64,000 bases of DNA from Bagarius yarrelli (lineage: Eukaryota > Chordata > Actinopteri > Siluriformes > Sisoridae). A model generated the notes under the pieces. That model saw only the letters and a list, made by a program, of their open reading frames with translations, did not search any database and was not told the DNA's origin. Where the stretch lies: NCBI GenBank assembly GCA_005784505.1, contig VCAZ01000003.1, forward strand, positions 8,063,510 to 8,127,509, given 5' to 3'. Shown here piece after piece: positions 23,761 to 36,547 of this stretch; the first letter of the stretch is position 1, and each line of letters starts with the position of its first letter. A program made the translations under genes and the position numbers.

Positions 23761-24788
23761 ATTTGTTTTTATAAAAACATTTACTACTATGCAAATGCTT
23801 TTTAAACTTTAAACACTGATGCCAGCTTAGGACTAATGGCATACAATTCTAAGCCTTGGCTAGCCATGTCCTTATGGACCTCAGCCTTTACACATGATCT
23901 TTACTGGAACTCTTAGTTTTACTAAAAGGAATTGTAAAGAACACTATGTACAGACATCCTACGCAAATGTATGCTTCCAGCATTGTGTTAACAGTTTGGG
24001 AAAGGACCATACATTGTTGTGATAGTCATACGGTTACAAACGTTTAGCTGTATAGGGAATATTTTAAGAAAATGTATGGCTTTTTTGATAATTAACTGTA
24101 AAAGGCTTCCTCATTGGCGTTATTAGCAGCAAGTTTTTAATTGTTTTGTCTAGACGCTGTAAAAGAGCTCACTTATGCTCTATACAAAATAATGTGGAAA
24201 CTGAATTATTTCTCAGACTATAAAGCTTGGGGTTTATTCCCAGTTCCTGGTGCACTGGTGCCATGTTGGTAAATTAATTTGTCACTACTGTTTTCAGGAA
24301 AGCAAGATTATTGGCTGAGAAGTAGGTGAAGTAGGAATTAATGCTTTGGTGTGGTGATGCTTGCTGATACAGATACATGTAAGGACATTCTGGAGAAATC
24401 TAATATTAAACTGAGTGTCAAAACCCAACCAATTCCATGAACATAGTTTAGTTTTACACTGTGTCTCAACCAGAAGCAAACCAAGATAATGTGGGGCCAA
24501 AACATAGCTGTTTTTAATTTAAAAAAATTACTTAAATCTTGCAATTTATTCCCAGTTAAATCTGTTAGTTATGTTATGTAACCAGTGTATCCTGGTAAGG
24601 ATCTTGGTGGATCTGGAGACTTTTCTACAATAATGGTAGGACTGGACAGCCTCCAAATCTAGGGCTTGACCAGGGACAGAAAGATAGTGAAGGACCTTAT
24701 CTGGAACAATCTGGAAGCAGATCTGGATCTTCTTCTTGAAGGCAAACCCAGGGAGCTTTTTTCAGCAGGTCATCAAGGTCATTAACCA
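23761..24788. other. Intron, no recognisable element
   Basis: No gene. The part at about 24590-24780 may be the upstream portion of the LINE tail at 24870, but the match is weak. Confidence 0.4.
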
Positions 24789-24898
24789 ACCTACTTGTTC
24801 TTTGTTCTTTTCTCTGAACCTACTGTTTCCTTCTTCTAAACCTACTGGTTCTTTCTTCTGAACCTACTGGTTCTTTCTTCCTGACCTACTGGTTCAAC
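24789..24898. repeat. 22-bp minisatellite
   Basis: Four full and one partial unit of a 22-bp repeat starting 'cctactggttctttcttctg'. The outer units are more diverged than the central ones. Confidence 0.85.
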
Positions 24899-24899
24899 A

Positions 24900-25200
24900 G
24901 TATCTCAAAGGCTCATAGGACCTTTCTTCCTTTATTTTTGCACACACAATTTTATCACATTGCACCTGCACTTTATATTGTACACTCTTCCCACATCCTC
25001 CTTCTCATAATTTACCTGACTGAATTTCTACATTTCTAGACTATTGTGTCTATGAACATTTTTTATGCTCCACAATGTCACTTTATGTTAATTGTGTTTT
25101 TATTTTGACTGTTTTATAATATCACCTAAGCAAAACCAGTCATTTCACAGCAAGCCGTGCTGCATAACATTGTATGTGAGAAATAAACGTATTTCTATAT
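24900..25200 (+). mobile_element. LINE 3' UTR-like remnant
   Basis: Features typical of fish L2/Rex-type LINE 3' UTRs are present: 'ttgcacctgcactttatattgtac', then 'gtcatttcacagcaagccgtgctgc', and a terminal 'gagaaataaacg'. No reverse-transcriptase frame is left. Confidence 0.35.
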
Positions 25201-25526
25201 AGACATATTTCATATATGTATATACAGTATATTTAATTTATTTCTGCAAGTTTTTATTTTTTATTCCTCAGAACAGCCATCATCCTTGTCCACTGCACAT
25301 ACATTAAATGCAGTAGATAAGTTAACAAATGCTTGTTTAAAATGCTTATTTAATAGCATTAGGCTTTTGTCTGCATAGTGCATCAATCTTATAATTCTTT
25401 TTGCATTCACACCCCCACACATTCATCCAACATCTTTCCTCAAAAAGTTTTTAATGTATTAAGTGAGCGTCTGTAAATATTTACAGTAAGCTCGTGATAT
25501 AAGTCAGATTCTTTTCTGGGGAAAAC

Positions 25527-25834
25527 ATGCTACTCTTTGGCATTTCCAGGCCTCTGTGTTACTCTAAAGCAGCCTCGGGTGCACACGTTGGATCTGCCGC
25601 TTTGGTTCCTGCTTGGCAGAGTTTCCTGCAGTGGACTTTGTTATGTGCCGCAGAGCACCGATTGCAGCAATGGGAAGGCACTTCAGGGCTGCCCCACATC
25701 TCTCACACACACACTCTTTACTGGCCAGAGAGAAGGAAGCCGAGCTTTCCAGCCTGTACACATTGTACAGTTTGCCTTGAGCCTGTGCTTATACATTCAC
25801 AGCCAAGCTGAAGCAGTAGCAGAGCAGCTCGGAG
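25527..25834 (+). other. Candidate noncoding leader exon (alternative dlg2 promoter)
   Basis: A GC-richer island in AT-rich intron that ends in a consensus donor (CGGAG|gtaaga at 25835). Two overlapping open frames of 94 and 107 codons run through it. The longer has no ATG and the shorter ends before the donor, so any role is more likely 5' leader than coding. dlg2 is known for multiple promoters, and this lies between the first coding exon and the downstream exons. No acceptor or promoter element was identified with confidence. Confidence 0.3.
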
Positions 25835-27295
25835 GTAAGAACACACAGTCTGAAGTATAACAGCTAATTTACAGGTTTTTTTTACAAGATATTTATAATA
25901 GAAGATTCATCTTGTTGCATTCTTTTACTTTGTTGCAAACTCCAGCAAAACGGCAGCAAAGTCTTTCTGGCTCTTTCTCTTTCTGAAACCATTTCTAAAT
26001 TCTTTTTCTCTCTCGATAGAGCACTAGTGTCTTCTTCCTTAATATGTCATCATCTCATAATTCTCTTACACTCCTTCACATTTCGGTCACTCTGGTTAGT
26101 CATTTTTTGCATTTCCCACTCACACTCATCTTGCTTTACTTGTAAGTGCTGACTAAAAAAGGTCTTATTTGCAGCAGATGGAGCTGGTACAGTGAGGAAG
26201 TATACACTTGTGGCTCACAGAACACTTTGACTTTAGAGCAGTTGGAGAGTTTGCATGATGTGTGTGTTGTACATTAGTGGTTGGGGTTTGTGCCCTGTTT
26301 TGTGCTTCTGGCTGTTCTGGCCACGCACACCTACACATGCTCTACATTAAGAAATTTGAACAAAAAAAACTGGAAAGACAGGGAGAGATTAAGATTAGGT
26401 GTAAAATGAGTGTCTTACTAGTTCGTTTTCACACACTCGCTATTGATCAGTTACAGACTATATCTTTTGAGTGCATTCTTTATTCCATTGGCTATCTTTT
26501 CATAGCCTAGTACAATATCTTCGTTGTTCACTTTGCTTCTCCAATTACAGCCTGCTTCCATTTGTTGCTGGTGTGTGTGAGAGAGAGAGAGAAAGAGGAA
26601 GTTTATATTACCCCATACACTGGAGTAATAATCACAGTAAGAGGTTAATAGATACAGTCCTTCATACATGTTATTCTATTGTGTTGAGCAATTGTTTATA
26701 CACGGGTAAATAATTTGCTTAGTGTTTTCAGCAGTTCTTTTTGTTTTGTGTATTATATAAAACCTGGATTATTTGATTTTCCAATCTGAGAAGTTTAATC
26801 TATATCATTTGCTAAACAGCACTCGATAGTTTAGTTTGTAATGTTAAGAAGGTTACACAATACAACAACTTCATGACAACTAATAACCTAAATTATTTCC
26901 ATCAGCTTCCATCAAACATAAAGGCTGATCCTGTCAGTTTCACATACCAGCCACATGGCAAAACAACTGACAACTCTATTTGGAACTTAACTTGTAACTC
27001 TATAGTTAAATTTATGAGATTATGTTTCATTAAAATAAATTATGTATGATTAGATGACATATACACATCTTACCATGCCATACCTAATCCTAAAATCTCA
27101 TGGACTTCACTTAAGATCTAGAGCAAATCCATAACTATCATCATATTGACACGACTTTGTTGTTGGTATTCCTAATCCACAGAAAATTGGAAACATTCTA
27201 CTTAAGAAAAAAAACAATGTTAATTATGTAGTTTCAGTGTTGATTCTGTAGTTTCAGTGCTGTTCCTGTTATTATTCAACAATGGCCATATATAT

Positions 27296-27300
<5 letters not shown>
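25835..27300. other. Intron, no recognisable element
   Basis: AT-rich, with a short GA run at 26578-26592. The minus-strand frame near 26451-26669 has no support. Confidence 0.45.

Positions 27301-27363
<63 letters not shown>
27301..27363. repeat. (AT)n microsatellite
   Basis: More than 60 bp of alternating AT. Confidence 0.95.
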
Positions 27364-27369
<6 letters not shown>

Positions 27370-27479
27370 TATGTAATACATATATAACCTTGTTAGGGTG
27401 TGTTATAATTCATAGTTACAGTGAGAGATAAAATTGGTGTGTTCTGAATTGGTGTGTTGCTCTAAATGCAACTGAAAAA

Positions 27480-28178
27480 TTGAATTGTTTGGCCACAATG
27501 ATGTAGCCTTCAACTCTAAGAACACCATCCCCACTGTCAAACATGGTGGTGGGAACCTAATGTTTTAGGGGTGTTTTTTAGCAAGTGGACCAGGGAACCT
27601 AATCACAGTAAATGGCATTATGAAAAAGGAGTGATAAATCAAAATTCTCAACAACAACATCAGGCAGTCTGCAGAGAAACTTGGCCTTGGGCACCAGTGA
27701 ACATTTCAGCATGACAACGACCCAAAACACACAGCAAAATTGGTGAAGAAATGGTTAGCAGACAAAAATATTAAGAATCTGAAGGGAGCTAAAGATCAGG
27801 GTGATGGCAAGGAGACCCAACAACCTGATAGAGTTGGAGCTCATTGCTAAAGATAAATGGGCAAAAATACCAGTGGAGACATGCAAAAAGCTGGTCAGCA
27901 ATTATAGGAAGCATTCAATTGCTGTTATAGCCAATAAAGGCTTTTCTGTTGATTATTGAGAAGGGTATGAATAATTTTGGACATGCCACTTTTTGTTCAA
28001 ATGTAAATTAAAAGCTATATATTTTTTTCCACAATGATGCCTCTTGTACATCATCTTATTATCTTTTGGGAGAATCCTGTGTCATTTTCGGTCAAAAAAA
28101 AAAACTTGCTGGTTGAATAAAAGTAACTTTAAGCCAGAATTTGCCAGGGGTATGAATAATTTCGGGCTTGACTGTACA
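27480..28178 (+). mobile_element. Decayed Tc1-like transposon, 3' half
   Basis: Broken translation on the + strand follows Tc1 transposases. 'Aaacatggtggtgggaacc' is the VKHGGG region, and 'cagcatgacaacgacccaaaacac' encodes QHDNDPKHT with the second catalytic Asp. The 3' end is 'ggggtatgaataatttcgg...ttgactgta', a common Tc1-type terminus in fish. The 5' half is missing, lost at or near the (AT)n array. Stops and frameshifts abolish function. Confidence 0.75.
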
Positions 28179-28250
28179 TAACTGCATTTCATTGGCTCTG
28201 TACATGTACCTTGCACAACGACAATAAAGTTGAATCTAATCTAATCTAAA
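28179..28250 (+). mobile_element. LINE 3' tail with (TCTAA)n
   Basis: It ends 'gacaataaagttgaatctaa' followed by two more 'tctaa' units, the usual 3' terminus of a fish non-LTR element. It abuts the Tc1 end at 28178, so one probably inserted beside or into the other. Confidence 0.55.
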
Positions 28251-28259
28251 TAGTTTGTA

Positions 28260-30588
28260 ATAAGACAATTACAATAATGCATTGGTCTTGTATTTTTCAT
28301 GATGCTCTTTACGCTCCCTAATCATTAGACTGATTCTCTTCAGAAGCTCCAGCCTGCCTTCCGCACTCGTAAATAAAGTGATCATTATCTCCTGTCCTGT
28401 TCCTCCATAACAAACTTGTTAAAAAAGGTTTTACATAGAAAAGACAACACAATAATGTTTTCTGAGGGTGTACACTTTAGCTGCATTAATTGTAAAACGT
28501 GTTAACTGTAGCACATTATTAGAATTGGTGACTTGCAAAGTTCTTCTCCAGCCTTGAAACAATGGCGGACATGTTACGTCTCTCTCTCTGGGCCAGTGTT
28601 GCCAGATTAGATTGAGAATCCACATTGTAAAACCCATCAATTAAAAAAAATACCAGCCTAAAATGCTTACTGTTTCAACTGGCAAAAATATAAATATATA
28701 AACTCCCGCCCTTTGTATCAAAGAGCAGCCCAAATTTTGTCAACCAGAACAATGTGTTTTTATTTCATAATGACTTTTGCATGTCGAATCCGATGGGCCC
28801 GTTAAATGCCAAAAAAACCCACACCAAAAGCGGATTTAATTTAGCTAATTGAAGTTAATTAATAAAGAAAATCTAATTATGACATTATTTTGACAGCATC
28901 TTACAGGATTTTTACACTAATGCCTAAAACTTTTAGAAGTATTGTAGCTTTTGTCTACTGTTCAATATAATCCATGTTTTGTTGTCTATTTACAGACATA
29001 CCATAAAACTAACTTTAAGGTTATTTGCATTTGTAGCTACTCTGCATTCTAGGGATACAGTTACAAATGTGTTGTTTTATACGTAGTTTGCATTAATGCA
29101 TTTAATTTAATTTATAAAACTTTCTTGAAGATTTTACTTGGCTATTTTGCTGCGAGTCACATTATCGGCCAAGCAATGTATTCCAGCCAAGGAATGGAAA
29201 GTAGGCAATTGTCCAGTGCTGCTTTAACCACTTCTGCAATAAAGAATGTCTGTGTTACACTCCTGTACAGTTTGTTCTATGAATAGTGTTGGGTATTAGT
29301 TGCCATTTACATACAATGTTAGAACTATGGGTTTTGTCTTATCATGACTGTTGGGAGTCTTGGGAATGCTGGATGTAATACACATATGCATAAGCACAAC
29401 CACCTTCATCTTAAGAGGCAACCTATTATTTACTAGTACTTGCTATTAGTATGTAACAGTAACAAGGCTCAGGATCAAAACAGGGACTCTGACACCATAG
29501 ACACCACTGATGTTATTACTGATGTTTAAAGAAAGCCACAGGCGTAAATATTAACATTTCAATAGCAGAAAACTCTGGCTAATGTAACATATGTCATGGA
29601 CATTTGAGATCAGACCACCATAAGAGAAACAGCTGATAACAAGATAAGAGATGACAATGCTTAATCAAATAACACTTTATCAAGGGCTTAGCTAAAGAAG
29701 GCATCCACTTGTTGAGGAAAACAGTTACTTGCATGTCTAGTTTGTTTCAGCGAGTTTGCTGTAAAGGCTCTGCTGACGATCTGTTTCTGCAGCGAGGTTT
29801 ACTGTAATTTAAGTTAAGCTATTGGTCCAAGGGTCTGGTTGCTTTTTTAGGTCACTATTTCACTGTTCCATTCTGCTGTTTTGTTGTCCGGCATTCTCTC
29901 CTCATTCACATGTTAGAGAGTCAGAAGTTTAACCGTCTAATTACCCACACCCGCTACCTAGGGACAATCATGGGATGTGGAAAACTTTGGGGAGATTTTC
30001 TTTGTTTCAGTCTAGCACCCCTTTCATAGCAGCTCTGATCCATTAAAAGTTTAAATCAAGGTTAATTCTTTAAATAACAGTATACTTTTAAATTTAACTT
30101 CATATACTATTGTCTGAGATAATTTTGACACCAGACACTATATAACTAGCACATATTACCACCTCGGTGCATTTATGATTATAAGTACATCCATTTATTA
30201 TTTAATTTAATGTTGTTACGAAGTTGTTAATACTGTTATAGCACCTAGGATCATACATGTAGTACAGTATATGCTCATGTCAACTTTTAAACGGTTGTAA
30301 AAACTAGTCCATGCACATAAAGCCGTGGTCCCATGTGGATTTATATGTCTTTGTAAAATGGGGGTGATACAGGCTTGAATGTTGTCAGATGTCAATTGTG
30401 CACAAATAGTAATAATAATAATAATAGTAATAGTAATAATAATAATACATTTAGTCCAATATCTGTAATACATAATTTTTTTCTGTTAATAAAACAATTA
30501 CCAATAAATAACTCTTTAAATATTTACAAGTAATACTAGTTTATTTCTTAAAAAATAATTAATCATTTACATTAGCAATTATATGCAT
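28260..30588. other. Intron, no recognisable element
   Basis: AT-rich. A mixed AAT/AGT trinucleotide tract lies at about 30409-30447. No splice-flanked coding block noted. Confidence 0.45.
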
Positions 30589-30589
30589 T

Positions 30590-30985
30590 GTGACCCCTTG
30601 GTTGCTATGCTAATGTCTCTTTGTTATGCTATCCTGTTTTGTGCTAAAGCCTATTAGTTACCTAATTTAGGATTGGTGTTGCTTTGACCTGGTTCTGTTG
30701 CCACAACCTGGTTTCTCTGTTAGTTATCTTATTTCATTTAATCTCCAGAATCATCGTCCCCTGAATATTAGACCTGAACGCCCTCTTCCGGGAGGACTTC
30801 CTGTTAGCGGGTTATTTAAACTAGCAACTCGCTTAAGCACATTGCGAAGTATTGTTTGCCTAGCAATTTACCATGCTTTCATGTGTTACTCTCAAGTTCT
30901 TGGTTTTCATCTCTGTTTTGTTTTTGGTTTACACTCTTTGTGCTTCTTTTCTAAATAAAGCCATTTGGCGCATGATGGATCAGTC
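30590..30985 (+). mobile_element. Probable LTR of the Ty3/gypsy fragment
   Basis: This lies directly upstream of gypsy-like coding remnants in the same orientation. It has a TATA-like 'ttatttaaac' at about 30810, then 'attgcgaagtattgtttgcc' in the expected initiation zone, and 'aataaagcc' at about 30953, the usual order in fish gypsy LTRs. The exact ends were not fixed. Confidence 0.45.
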
Positions 30986-32150
30986 TCAGTCGTCGCAGTC
31001 ATCTTCCTTACAGAATACTTTGCATCAGAGGCAAACTATTCTATCCACATTCACACCGCCGCAGTGCAAAGTGGGTGAAACGAGGTGGCTTTACAAGCGG
31101 TGTTCAAAGCTGGATTAAATCCGCTTCTTTGGGAGTTTACTTGTTGCGACGACGCAGGATCTTTTTCGCAGCACGTTGCGATGGCTGTCCGCTTGGATAA
31201 CTTACTACGTAACAACAGCATGGGCTCCGCTCACAACCGTGGCGGTCACGCACAACGGGGTAGAGCCCATGCAGGTAGGGTTCACGAAGCTCTCGGCTCA
31301 GGAGTGCCAGCGTCGTTTACTATCTCGTCTTTGTTTCTACTATGGAGGTGCCAAATACTTCAGTGCAGCTTGACCTATGTGTTTCCAGCACAAGTGGTTC
31401 GGCAATTTAAACTCCACACTATCCCTTGCACCCCCCACTTCAGATTATGGCAGTAAACGGTAATCCAATTGGTTCTGGTATTACGCACTGCACTGTGCGC
31501 GTCACGTTGGAAGTAGGGGTTTATCATTTCGAGCATACCTCCTTTAACATTATATCTGCACCTACGACTTCCATCATTTTGGGGTTTCCTTGGCTACACA
31601 TCTATAACCCAACTATCTCCTGGCCGGACAAGGTTATTATTCATTGGTCCGACTTTTGTCGACAGAATTGTTTGTGCACATATCATGTTAAGCCATGCCT
31701 CACCACCCAGATCAAAAGCTCTACCCAACTTGACCTAGAGCAGATTCCTATAAAATATCATGATCTCAGGAAGGTCTTGAACAAAGCTGAGGCCTCATAA
31801 CTACCTTCTCACCGACCAGATGACTGTGCTATCGAACTGCTCTCCAATGCCATTTCTCTACACATCTGAGTGTACCCACTGTCCGAGCCGGAGACTCAGG
31901 CCATGGAAGCATATATTGACGGGGCTTTCTCCTCTGGCTTCATTCACCCTCCACGTCACCAGCAGCAGCAGAATTCTTCTTTGTGTAGAAGAAAGATGGC
32001 AGCTTAAGCCCCTGCATTGATTACAGGGGTTTTAATGCCGTCACTGTAAGGTATACCTACCCTCTCCCCTTGGTTCCTGCCGCCCTTGAACAGCTACGAG
32101 AAGGACACTTCCAAGATGGATTTGCGCAGTGCATAAAATTTAATAAAAAA
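30986..32150 (+). mobile_element. Ty3/gypsy gag-pol remnant
   Basis: Order and content fit a deleted Ty3/gypsy retrotransposon. The protease-to-RT linker shows 'ILGFPWLHIYNPTISW' (about 31597-31645), then a segment like 'PIKYHDLRKVL' (about 31750), then frame-broken RT start matching 'LPPHRP.DCAI', 'IDGAFSSGFI' and 'PCIDYRG'. Most of gag and nearly all RT, RNase H and integrase are missing. Several stops and frameshifts are present. It ends at a palindrome near 32130-32171. Confidence 0.75.
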
Positions 32151-32171
32151 AAAATTATTAAATTTTATGCA
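32130..32171. repeat. Perfect 17-bp inverted repeat at the gypsy breakpoint
   Basis: Arms 32130-32146 and 32155-32171 ('tgcataaaatttaataa' and its reverse complement) flank 8 A residues. Similarity to gypsy RT stops here, so this marks a rearrangement point. Confidence 0.85.
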
Positions 32172-32249
32172 CAAACAAAAAACATTTTTTTGGACAAGTG
32201 CTACATTCAGGATTCTATGCCATCTAGTAGTTTGGAACAATTTCAAATT

Positions 32250-32443
32250 ACATTTACATTTGCAGCATTTGTCAGACGCTTTTAACCAGAGCAACTTACA
32301 TTTATCTCTTTTATACAACTGAGCAATTGGGGATTAAGGGCCTTACTCAGGGGCCCAGCAGTGGTGGTTTGGTGGTGCTGGAAATTGAACCTTAGTATTT
32401 CTGGTATTAGTCCAAAACCTTAACCACTAAGCCACCACTTCCT
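32250..32443 (-). repeat. tRNA-derived SINE copy 4
   Basis: Reverse-orientation full-length-like copy: 'catttgtcagacgctttta' (tail complement), 'atacaactgagcaattggggattaagggcc', 'cccagcagtggtggtttggtggtgctgg', then 'attgaacc' and 'aaccactaagcca'. It is the best-preserved SINE copy in the window. Confidence 0.85.
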
Positions 32444-32889
32444 GATTTTAAAGACACCTTTTACCCCATGGCTGTTTTAGCCCTAGTTTACACTATGTAC
32501 TGTGTGGCTTATGTTTTTCTGGATTGTTTTACACACACCAAATTTAATAAGCACTGTTTCCTTGGTTACTGACTACTTTGTTCCCCCATTATTTTTCTTA
32601 TGCTTGATAAGTTATTGACATTTGCCACGGAGGCTAATTAATGTAGCTAAATAGTGCAATGTTTCCTCCCTCGAGTAAAAAGTGTGCTATAAGGAATACA
32701 TTTCTTTGATGTGCAGTTTTTTGCTGACATTGTTTTAATCGTGGATTTTAATAACATATTAGTAAAGCTTTAAGAGAAGCCAATGGCTGAGCAGGTGTTT
32801 GGGCTTCTCTTTTAACTCCTACTACAAACTGGCAACTCTGACTATGTGTTGTTTTTGTAATTAAACTCTGTGAAAACATTATTCTATTT

Positions 32890-33339
32890 TAAACTTACCA
32901 TGACAGTGGGAAGAAGGCTATGTCTCTGGGACCCGCTGTGTGTCCTTCAGCCTGCAGCGTTCTGCATTAGAACCTTTTCACTTAACGCAGAATCTCTGAT
33001 TCAACTTCCTGGCATTGCTGCTAAAAGTTTATTTGAATCAGGCCTTGTTTTGCTGTCTCTTGCTGAGCACCTCAGGCTGTATGTGTTTGTGATTGTCTGC
33101 GTGTGTGTGTGTAAGAGAGAGAGAGCGAGAGAGAGCCTGCTGATATCGGACGAAAGGTCCAGTGTAGAGCTCAACAGACATTTACATTCACATCATGCTG
33201 GTGGAACTTTCTTAGGCGCTGAGCACTATGTTCTTAATAAAACGTGCGAGCTTTGCTTGCTGTCAGTGAAGCTGGTGTGAGTGACAGCTCAGACACTCCT
33301 CCACATGCTCAGTGGTTGAGGAGATAATTGCCTGGAACG
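32890..33339 (+). other. Candidate noncoding leader exon or conserved block
   Basis: A GC-richer 450-bp island in AT-rich intron, with a GT/GA microsatellite inside (about 33098-33137). It ends in a plausible donor (GGAACG|gtatgt). A 136-codon frame covers most of it but shows no domain. It could be an alternative dlg2 leader exon, a regulatory element or chance. Evidence is compositional only. Confidence 0.2.
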
Positions 33340-33852
33340 GTATGTGATTACTGATGGTGTTTAAGTTCTATGCCGACGGCGATAAGTTTTGGGCTGTGGT
33401 CAATGAAAGCCGCTTTGTGTAGTTTTGTATTCCTTTGCTCATGTTCTCAAAAAGAGAGACGATGTGGAAATGTTTATAAAATTGTGTCCATGACAGAGAT
33501 GATGTTTGTGACATGAAAAGAAAGACAGAGAGAAGAATGCTGTGTGTTTCTTTTCGTCATAGTAAGTGGCACATTAACAAGCTTTTGTAGGCGGGTAAAG
33601 GGGAAACCTACGCAAAAGAGCCATTATAGAAATCTGTAAAGCAGCAAAACTACATTTGGCAAGTTTTTTCCATGAGCAATATTGTGAATATTATTTTAAT
33701 AATAGCTATACAGAGGAAATACTAACAGTACTAATTATGTTTGAAATATACAAGATTTAAAGTGTGGCCAAGAACTGGTTAGATTTACAGAATAAGAAAA
33801 TTTGACTGAAATGGTAGATAAATAACCACATAAATTTAATTAAAGCCTGCAA

Positions 33853-33976
33853 ACAATTTTACATCTGTGGCATTTGGCAGACACTCTTATCCAAAATGAC
33901 TTACATTTATCCCTATCTTATTTTAAGTCCAAATGCGCATTTTAATACTGTACCTTAACTGCTGAGCTTCTGCTTT
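33853..33976 (-). repeat. SINE fragment, tail side
   Basis: Carries 'ggcatttggcagacactcttatcc' and a shortened, diverged body. Same family as the SINE at 32250. Confidence 0.6.
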
Positions 33977-33979
33977 CGT

Positions 33980-36545
33980 GATTAACAAATAGGATCTTGT
34001 TTTTGTTTTTTTTTCCTGCATTTTACACCCACCAGTCAGAGCTGTCCTACAATATGAAAGCTACCATCTGGGTTATTTCATTGCCCCCAAAGGATGATGA
34101 TGATCATGATGATGTCTTTGAGACACATGAAACCAGTCAAACACATCTGTTAAAACTACTGCTCATTTTGCATCCGAGGGCAGTGGAATACAATCAGAGG
34201 TAAACACTCCTATACACCCCACAGTCAAGTAGTGATGCTGTAATATTTTCTAAGAGCGCAGACAGTTTGGCTTATTTGGACTTTTAACTACAAACCTCTT
34301 GATGACATGGCGAATGCTTTTATTATTTTGAAGCCCAAACTGTCCCTATATGTTTCTCTAAAAACCTTATTAAGATGTACGACTATAAACCAGTACACAG
34401 AGGTGCTTATAAACAAAAGCCCAGAGAGCCAATGAGATTCAAACTTTATGATTTCTAATCTTTTTATGTTTCCGACCATTCAGGAAATTTCCTAAACTAC
34501 TCAGTCGGCTATTGTTCCTGCAATTATTAGCTTAGAACAACTGAATTGTGTAATTTTCAGTTTGTATTTATTCATGTTGTTGTTAGCAACAAGCTAAAAT
34601 AGGACTCAATTGATTCAAGATTACCCAGACGTACACTGTGCGTTTCTGGCTATAATTTTGTCGTTAAATTTTGAAATCCTAAATGGTTTCTAAAATCATA
34701 CGCTAAAACTATTTGATGGATAGGTTGACATGGTTACCAGCGGCTGATCAATGGCCGTTGCGATCACTTTTTTCCTCTGATGAAATTCTGGTGGTGTCAG
34801 AAGTTATTAGACACTTACCTGCCATATGACTTTACCTACAATGACCGGCAAACCAAGAACCAATAGGACCGCCAAACCTGATAAAACCTCAGGAAGATGT
34901 GGAAACGAGGACAGTACAGCAAGTAGAGAAACTTAAACATAACTCTACAAAGTGTGTTTTTTGTTGGTAGCTACCGTTTATTGAGGTAATGCAGGTTATG
35001 GAACATGTCACAACTCCGGATAAGTCTTCTTGTGTGTGCTTTGACTATCCTGCAGACTGACATTATGACAACTGACAGTGTAAAATAGGATCATGTTCCT
35101 ACAGTCTGAAAAGCAACAATCGCGAAAAACTATTAAAAATCACACAGTGTAAGCACAGCTTCAATTAACAGAAGTATTTGTGAATCCCAATTTGGTTCAT
35201 TAACCCTCTGCTTGACAGTAGCATTTCTATGAGGGGAAAGTAAATGTAAAAATGTTCCAAAATAAAAAAAGATTCACAGACAATGTAATAATTAAAACTA
35301 TTTTGATAATTTTGTACCCACTGTAGCTAAAGATTTTTTATGGCACTTAAAACAATTTTTTCCTGATATAAGTGAACGTTCATATGATTTTCTTCTGTTG
35401 CGGCAAATTGTAACTTGTAGCTTCGAAGCTTTTCTACTCCCCAAAGTTATAAAAAGCGATTATTTGATTCACTGAGCCAGCCAAGCCACTGATATCTCCT
35501 TTCCCTGGTTAATTTGGACATCAAATGATGTTATTTGCATGAGTTTACTGTGACATTACTGGCTGATAAAACTATTATTTACATTTACATACATATGGAC
35601 ATACTACCATACTACAACATGCAAACAGCAACAAAAAGAAAATTAGCTTTAAATTAGCACTGTAAAAATTAGTCAAGCCACATCTCTTATGCTTGTTGTA
35701 GTTAAATATTAGAGCCCCAAAGCTTCTATTTAATTAGTCTTTTTGCTGTAATTAAACAGCCTGTAAAACTAAGCCAAACTAATTAATTTAGACAGTGTTC
35801 TACTTTGGATATCTGCTGGCTGTGTAGCACAGGACTCTCTTGAGACAGTTTATACCATGTTCAGGGTCTGTGTGGTGGTCTACTGCAGTGGCTCAGCCAC
35901 AAAAAATCTATAAAGATTTTTATAGACTTTATAAAAAGGTTGTTATTTTCTGTTCTAGGGCATGTAAATATGAAGCTTATTAATAAAGGAATGCATCATC
36001 AGAAAGAAGACACTCTGCTAATGATCTCCCACAGCTGTAAATATAATGTAAATACTGTTGTTAATACATAACATATCATTTTGAAGCCCTCCCCATAAGG
36101 ATTAGTCTAAGTGTTTTATTCATTAAACCAACTTGAACGTTATGATGTTGTAGATTAAGTTTTTGGTACTTATCCTGAATTGTGTGTATCTGGAGAAACT
36201 AGATCCTCCCCCTGCACTCTTTAGATAGTGTATTTCGTGCTGTTTTTTTACACTAACACTGCTCTGAGTTTGCTGGATTACTACAGTTTAATGCAGCAGT
36301 CCCCCTATGCCGAAGCTCAAACTAGCAGATGTTCTTTCCTTGGAAATTTTCTTGTGCGCTGAAAGCCTGCTGAAAAATTAATGACGTCTGTCGGGATTCA
36401 ACTCGAAGGTATGCTTCATTTTAGTGTAGTAGCAGCAGGGAAAACATGGTTGCTTGCCACATTACCTCCAGTAAATACAGAGAGAATCCTCTGCAGGGGC
36501 TTCTTAAGAACAACGTTATAGCAAAGCAGCTTTTTATCAGAGATT
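33980..36545. other. Intron, no recognisable element
   Basis: AT-rich. No gene or named repeat seen. Confidence 0.45.
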
Positions 36546-36547
36546 GG

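Noticed and set aside
23400..23762. 120-codon minus-strand frame
   Set aside because: It lies inside an LTR-like repeat that is present three times in the window.
25537..25860. 107-codon frame across the candidate leader exon
   Set aside because: It has no ATG (starts at TTG) and runs past the donor into intron-like sequence.
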